From positions 1,088,271 through 1,152,270 of the forward strand of contig NZ_LARY01000001.1 of assembly GCF_003369925.1 (NCBI RefSeq): a stretch of 64,000 nt of DNA, read 5' to 3'. The translations under genes and the position numbers were made by a program. This document shows positions 60,689 to 64,000 of this stretch, in pieces. Below the pieces are notes generated by a model. The model was not told the DNA's origin and did not search any database. It saw only the letters and a list, made by a program, of their open reading frames with translations. Every line of letters begins with the position of its first letter. Position 1 is the stretch's first letter. Source of the DNA: Listeria kieliensis (lineage in GTDB: Bacteria; Bacillota; Bacilli; Lactobacillales; Listeriaceae).

Positions 60689-61845
60689 TACGCCATATTT
60701 TTCCGTTGTGTAAACAAGCCAAATGAGCCAAGTGCGAGCAAAATCGCAATCACATAATAAAAGCTTACCGAACCAAGCATTCCAATAAGCGCCCCCGTAA
60801 TACTTGGGCCGAGGATACTCCCCATACTGAAGCACATCCCAACTAATATGTTTCCTGCAGGAAGAAGTTCGACAGGTGTCAAATCGGTCATATAAGAAAG
60901 CCCGAGCGAATAAAGCGACCCAACAAGAATCCCAAGAATAAAAAAGAATGCAATGAAAAGCCAATTTGTCGAGATAAAAGCAAGAGATAAAAAGACTAGG
61001 CTTCCTAAAAATGTAAAAATCGGCAGTACCTTGCCACGTCCCATTTTATCACTAAAAATCCCAATTGGAACTTGAAACAAAATGGTCCCGACAGAAAAAG
61101 AGGAAATAATGGTTGTGATTAAAAACGTATCCATGTTATCCCGCAAACCGACAATCGGAAAGGTCGCATTTAAACCGGTTTCAAGGACACCATATAAAAA
61201 CGGTGGAATCATGGCCACCCATGCAAATTTGAGTACCGCAGAAAAACGTTTCATACTTGCAAAAAAAGAAATCTTCCGTATTTCCTCACCTTCCGAAATA
61301 AACTCATTCCGAATGAACCAAATTAACGACCAAGCGATCAACACGAGTATGCCTGAAGCATAAAAGGGAAAATTAGGGCTAATATGCGTTAAATTAACCA
61401 ATTGTGGGCCAATCGCAAATCCAAGCGAGAAAAACAACCCATAAACTGCCATATTCCTTCCACGCTTTTGCGGTTCCGTCATCGCACCAATCCAAGTTTG
61501 CGAAGAAAAATGTAACATATGGTCCCCTACACCAATAACTAAGCGTAAGAAAAACCAGAAAAATAAATTAAACCAAACAGGAAATAGCAATAATGCTATG
61601 GCAACTAAAAAACCGCCCATTAAAATAATTGGCTTAAATCCATATTTATGTAGTGGGGCCTCGATGAACGGTGAAATCAAAAGAACGCCGATGTAAATTC
61701 CCGTAGCATGGAAGCCATTGATGCCAGAACTAATCCCTTTCTCTTCAAAAATAATCGAAATTAGCGGCAAAAGAAGCCCTTGTGAAAGACCAGAAATAGC
61801 TACAATAACCGTTAAAATCCAAAACTCTTTTTTCTTATTTTGCAA
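60688..61845 (-). CDS. MFS transporter
   Basis: A 12-helix major facilitator, about 385 residues. The loop after helix 2 and helix 4 signatures (HATGIYIGVLLISPFIEAPLHKYG, RLVIGVGDHMLHFSSQTWIGAM) and FSDKMGRGKVLP in the second half identify it. The TTG start at 61845 has AAGGAGGGGG just before it; an 18-codon extension upstream would run into the tRNA terminator. Substrate unknown; drug or sugar export are both possible. Confidence 0.85.
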   Translation of the reverse strand: MQNKKKEFWILTVIVAISGLSQGLLLPLISIIFEEKGISSGINGFHATGIYIGVLLISPFIEAPLHKYGFKPIILMGGFLVAIALLLFPVWFNLFFWFFLRLVIGVGDHMLHFSSQTWIGAMTEPQKRGRNMAVYGLFFSLGFAIGPQLVNLTHISPNFPFYASGILVLIAWSLIWFIRNEFISEGEEIRKISFFASMKRFSAVLKFAWVAMIPPFLYGVLETGLNATFPIVGLRDNMDTFLITTIISSFSVGTILFQVPIGIFSDKMGRGKVLPIFTFLGSLVFLSLAFISTNWLFIAFFFILGILVGSLYSLGLSYMTDLTPVELLPAGNILVGMCFSMGSILGPSITGALIGMLGSVSFYYVIAILLALGSFGLFTQRKNMA

Positions 61846-61872
61846 AGAAACCCCCTCCTTTTTAACTAAAAG

Positions 61873-61906
61873 AAAGACAATGCCTAGGAACCTAAGCATT
61901 GTCTTA
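61873..61906 (-). terminator. Terminator of the rRNA/tRNA operon
   Basis: AAGACAATGC faces GCATTGTCTT with TTTCTTTT after it on the minus strand, just downstream of tRNA-Glu. Confidence 0.85.
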
Positions 61907-61912
61907 AAAAAA

Positions 61913-61984
61913 TGACCCGTACGGGATTCGAACCCGTGTTACCGCCGTGAAAGGGCGGTGTCTTAACCGCTTGACCAACGGGCC
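61913..61984 (-). tRNA. tRNA-Glu (TTC)
   Basis: Cloverleaf with GGCCCGT acceptor and anticodon loop CTTTCAC. Last tRNA of the cluster; no CCA encoded. Confidence 0.95.
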
Positions 61985-61989
61985 TAAAC

Positions 61990-62080
61990 TGGCGGAGAAG
62001 GAGGGATTTGAACCCTCGCGCCGCGCGAGCGACCTACACCCTTAGCAGGGGCGCCTCTTCAGCCACTTGAGTACTTCTCC
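61990..62080 (-). tRNA. tRNA-Ser (GCT)
   Basis: Long variable arm (class II), anticodon loop CTGCTAA, acceptor GGAGAAG, CCA encoded. Confidence 0.95.
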
Positions 62081-62108
62081 ATTATTATAAATCCTTTTTT
62101 AAAAGGAA

Positions 62109-62180
62109 CTCCACAGGTAGGACTCGAACCTACGACCGATCGGTTAACAGCCGATTGCTCTACCACTGAGCTACTATGGA
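62109..62180 (-). tRNA. tRNA-Asn (GTT)
   Basis: Anticodon loop CTGTTAA, acceptor TCCATAG; no CCA encoded. Confidence 0.95.
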
Positions 62181-62186
62181 ATCAAG

Positions 62187-62260
<74 letters not shown>

Positions 62261-62270
62261 CTAGTAAAAG

Positions 62271-62341
62271 AGCGGGTGAGGAGAATCGAACTCCCGACAA
62301 CAGCTTGGAAGGCTGTGGTTTTACCACTAAACTACACCCGC
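62271..62341 (-). tRNA. tRNA-Gly (TCC)
   Basis: Anticodon loop CTTCCAA, acceptor GCGGGTG; no CCA encoded. Confidence 0.95.
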
Positions 62342-62361
62342 ATATAAAATTAATATAACAA

Positions 62362-62436
62362 GGGCGGATGATGGGAATCGAACCCACGAATGTCGGAACC
62401 ACAATCCGATGCGTTAACCACTTCGCCACACCCGCC
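62362..62436 (-). tRNA. tRNA-His (GTG)
   Basis: Anticodon loop TTGTGGT and an extra 5' G (position -1), the identity mark of tRNA-His. Confidence 0.95.
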
Positions 62437-62456
62437 ATGGGCAAAAGTTTAAAAAG

Positions 62457-62529
62457 TGGCTTGGGACAGAATCGAACTGCCGACACCTTGAGCTTCAATC
62501 AAGTGCTCTACCAACTGAGCTACCAAGCC
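62457..62529 (-). tRNA. tRNA-Phe (GAA)
   Basis: Anticodon loop TTGAAGC, acceptor GGCTTGG; no CCA encoded. Confidence 0.94.
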
Positions 62530-62532
62530 AAA

Positions 62533-62608
62533 TGGCGGTTCCGACGGGATTTGAACCCGCGATCTCCTGCGTGACAGGCAGGCATGTTAACCCCTACACC
62601 ACGGAACC
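62533..62608 (-). tRNA. tRNA-Asp (GTC)
   Basis: Anticodon loop CTGTCAC, acceptor GGTTCCG; CCA encoded. Confidence 0.95.
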
Positions 62609-62612
62609 ACGA

Positions 62613-62686
<74 letters not shown>

Positions 62687-62734
62687 ACGATAATATAAAA
62701 TTTTTGTCCACCAGTCACATTAATAATAGAAAAA

Positions 62735-62824
62735 CGGAGGAAGAGGGATTCGAACCCCCGCGAGCTTTTACACCCCTGTCGGTTTTCAAGACCGATCCCT
62801 TCAGCCAGACTTGGGTATTCCTCC
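62735..62824 (-). tRNA. tRNA-Ser (TGA)
   Basis: Class II long variable arm, anticodon loop CTTGAAA; acceptor GGAGGAA. Confidence 0.94.
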
Positions 62825-62847
62825 ACGATATAAAATGAGATGACAAG

Positions 62848-62921
62848 TGGACCTTGCAGGACTCGAACCTGCGACCGGACGGTTATGAGCCGTCTGCTCT
62901 AACCAACTGAGCTAAAGGTCC
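62848..62921 (-). tRNA. tRNA-Ile2 (CAT, lysidine) or tRNA-Met
   Basis: Anticodon loop CTCATAA with acceptor GGACCTT. C4 and C5 in the acceptor fit the TilS substrate tRNA-Ile2, and its place between Met and Ser matches the order I recall for B. subtilis trnB. Anticodon alone would read Met. Confidence 0.8.
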
Positions 62922-62931
62922 AAGTAATAAG

Positions 62932-63005
62932 TAGCGGCGGAGGGAATCGAACCCACGACCTCTCGGGTATGAACCGAACGCTCTAGCCAGCTGAGCTACG
63001 CCGCC
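62932..63005 (-). tRNA. Elongator tRNA-Met (CAT)
   Basis: Acceptor GGCGGCG and anticodon loop TTCATAC, as in Bacillus elongator Met. Confidence 0.9.
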
Positions 63006-63040
63006 ATAAAAAGAATTTTTATAGAACTACAAATTTAAAT

Positions 63041-63116
63041 TGGTGGAGCCTAGCGGGATCGAACCGCTGACCTCCTGCGTGCAAAGCAGGCGCTCTCCCA
63101 GCTGAGCTAAGGCCCC
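63041..63116 (-). tRNA. tRNA-Ala (TGC)
   Basis: Anticodon loop TTTGCAC, acceptor GGGGCCT; CCA encoded. Confidence 0.95.
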
Positions 63117-63142
63117 AAAGATAAGAAGTTATTCATTTGAAA

Positions 63143-63219
63143 TGGTCGGGAAGACAGGATTCGAACCTGCGACCCCTTGGTCCCAAACCAAGTGCTCTAC
63201 CAAGCTGAGCTACTTCCCG
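63143..63219 (-). tRNA. tRNA-Pro (TGG)
   Basis: Anticodon loop TTTGGGA, acceptor CGGGAAG; CCA encoded. Confidence 0.95.
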
Positions 63220-63228
63220 TATAAAGAG

Positions 63229-63302
63229 CGCGCCCAGAAGGAGTCGAACCTCCAACCGCCTGATTCGTAGTCAGGTACTCTATCCAGTTGAGCTATGGGC
63301 GC
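63229..63302 (-). tRNA. tRNA-Arg (ACG)
   Basis: Anticodon loop CTACGAA (A34 expected to become inosine), acceptor GCGCCCA. Confidence 0.95.
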
Positions 63303-63320
63303 AACATAAAACAATAAAAA

Positions 63321-63409
63321 TGGTGCCGAGGACCGGAATCGAACCGGTACGGGTATCACTACCCGCAGGATTTTAAGTCCTGTGCGTCTGCCAGTTCCGC
63401 CACCCCGGC
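63321..63409 (-). tRNA. tRNA-Leu (TAA)
   Basis: Class II long variable arm, anticodon loop CTTAAAA; CCA encoded. Confidence 0.95.
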
Positions 63410-63425
63410 ATCGGGACTAGCTAAA

Positions 63426-63497
63426 AGCGGAAGACGGGGTTCGAACCCGCGACCCCCACCTTGGCAAGGTGATGTTCTACCACTGAACTACTTCCGC
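63426..63497 (-). tRNA. tRNA-Gly (GCC)
   Basis: Anticodon loop TTGCCAA, acceptor GCGGAAG; no CCA encoded. Confidence 0.95.
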
Positions 63498-63507
63498 AAT
63501 ATGAAAG

Positions 63508-63589
63508 TGCGGGTGAAGGGACTTGAACCCCCACGCCTCGCGGCGCCAGATCCTAAATCTGGTGCGTCTGCCAATTCCGCCACACCCGC
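63508..63589 (-). tRNA. tRNA-Leu (TAG)
   Basis: Class II tRNA, anticodon loop TTTAGGA, acceptor GCGGGTG. Confidence 0.94.
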
Positions 63590-63594
63590 AAAAG

Positions 63595-63667
63595 TGAGCC
63601 GTGCAGGGCTCGAACCTGCGACCCTCTGATTAAAAGTCAGATGCTCTACCAACTGAGCTAACGGCTC
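63595..63667 (-). tRNA. tRNA-Lys (TTT)
   Basis: Anticodon loop CTTTTAA, acceptor GAGCCGT. Confidence 0.95.
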
Positions 63668-63708
63668 TTTTTATAACGAACTTACAACGTAAGTTCAACC
63701 AATAAAAG

Positions 63709-63784
63709 TGGTGCCGGCTGCAAGAGTCGAACTCGCGACCTACTGATTACAAATCAGTTGCTCTACCAACTGAGCTAAGCCGGC
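63709..63784 (-). tRNA. tRNA-Thr (TGT)
   Basis: Anticodon loop TTTGTAA, acceptor GCCGGCT; CCA encoded. Confidence 0.95.
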
Positions 63785-63788
63785 TAAA

Positions 63789-63864
63789 TGGTGGAGGTTA
63801 ACGGGATCGAACCGCTGACCCTCTGCTTGTAAGGCAGATGCTCTCCCAGCTGAGCTAAACCTCC
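63789..63864 (-). tRNA. tRNA-Val (TAC)
   Basis: Anticodon loop CTTACAA, acceptor GGAGGTT; CCA encoded. First tRNA behind the 5S gene. Confidence 0.95.
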
Positions 63865-63877
63865 AAATGAACCTTGC

Positions 63878-63991
63878 CCGGCGGCGACCTACTCTCACAG
63901 GGGGAAGCCCCCAACTACCATCGGCGCGGAGAAGCTTAACTACCGTGTTCGGGATGGGAACGGGTGTGACCTTCTCGCCATAGCCACCAGA
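63878..63991 (-). rRNA. rrf: 5S ribosomal RNA
   Basis: On the minus strand the gene begins CTGGTGGCTATGGCGAGAAG and contains the conserved CACACCCGTTCCCAT and CCGAACACGG. It ends GAGAGTAGGTCGCCGCC. It is the 3' end of an rRNA operon whose 23S gene lies outside the window. Confidence 0.93.
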
Positions 63992-64000
63992 CAAGGAATA

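Noticed and set aside
63740..63994. 84-codon frame over tRNA-Val, tRNA-Thr and 5S
   Set aside because: It overlaps RNA genes and has no ribosome site; typical misannotation of an rRNA/tRNA region.

Overview
This 64 kb window is chromosomal DNA of a low-GC Gram-positive bacterium, most likely Listeria or a close relative in Listeriaceae. Grounds: the type of the Bacillales translation/RNA-processing genes (pnp, rpsO, ribF, truB, rbfA, ylxP, infB, ylxQ, ylxR, nusA, rimP, polC, proS, rseP, dxr, cdsA, uppS, frr, pyrH), strong GGAGG ribosome sites with many TTG/GTG starts, T-box and S-box leaders, a menaquinone cluster, and a 21-tRNA cluster behind a 5S gene in the same order I remember for Bacillus subtilis trnB. 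The species cannot be fixed from the window alone.

Layout. 0-24 kb: housekeeping genes, nearly all on the minus strand, reading from pyrH-frr (envelope lipid and isoprenoid genes, proS, polC) down through the nusA-infB operon to rpsO and pnp, with two small plus-strand genes near 1-2 kb. 24-30.2 kb: an accessory zone between pyrH and tsf. 30.2-32 kb: tsf and rpsB. 32-37 kb: a plus-strand sugar operon headed by an unusual regulator-permease fusion. 37-47 kb: leuS with a T-box, an amino-acid permease, the ytqAB tRNA-modification pair, a penicillin V acylase-like hydrolase, asnB, and metK with a SAM riboswitch. 47-53 kb: small genes, a 2-hydroxyacid dehydrogenase, a NUDIX hydrolase, yidD, a Zur-box-controlled zinc lipoprotein and malic enzyme. 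53-62 kb: menE-B-H-D-F (minus) and menA (plus), then an MFS transporter. 62-64 kb: 21 tRNAs and a 5S rRNA (minus), the downstream end of an rRNA operon.

The most interesting part is 25.14-30.22 kb. This 5 kb segment is bracketed by ~95-bp direct repeats, each carrying the last codons of tsf plus the tsf terminator. That is the footprint expected of an element integrated at the 3' end of tsf. Inside are: a dead phage endolysin with a bacterial SH3 domain next to the tsf-proximal repeat, an orphan type II-A-like CRISPR array (9 repeats, no cas genes or tracrRNA seen), and a complete type VII secretion effector cassette (WXG100 protein, two LXG-associated helper proteins, an LXG toxin with a TNT-type NAD glycohydrolase domain, and a probable immunity gene). 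Beyond these lie broken immunity genes. I read it as a decayed prophage scar that became an anti-phage/inter-bacterial weapons island. A second unusual object is the 661-codon gene at 32.36 kb, where a BglG/MtlR-type regulator is joined in frame to the C-terminal part of a PTS EIIC permease.

Functional links: the nusA-infB block and rpsO-pnp supply transcription/translation and RNA decay; uppS-cdsA-dxr-rseP serve envelope precursors; the men genes make menaquinone from chorismate; leuS and metK are each under their own amino-acid- or SAM-sensing leader.
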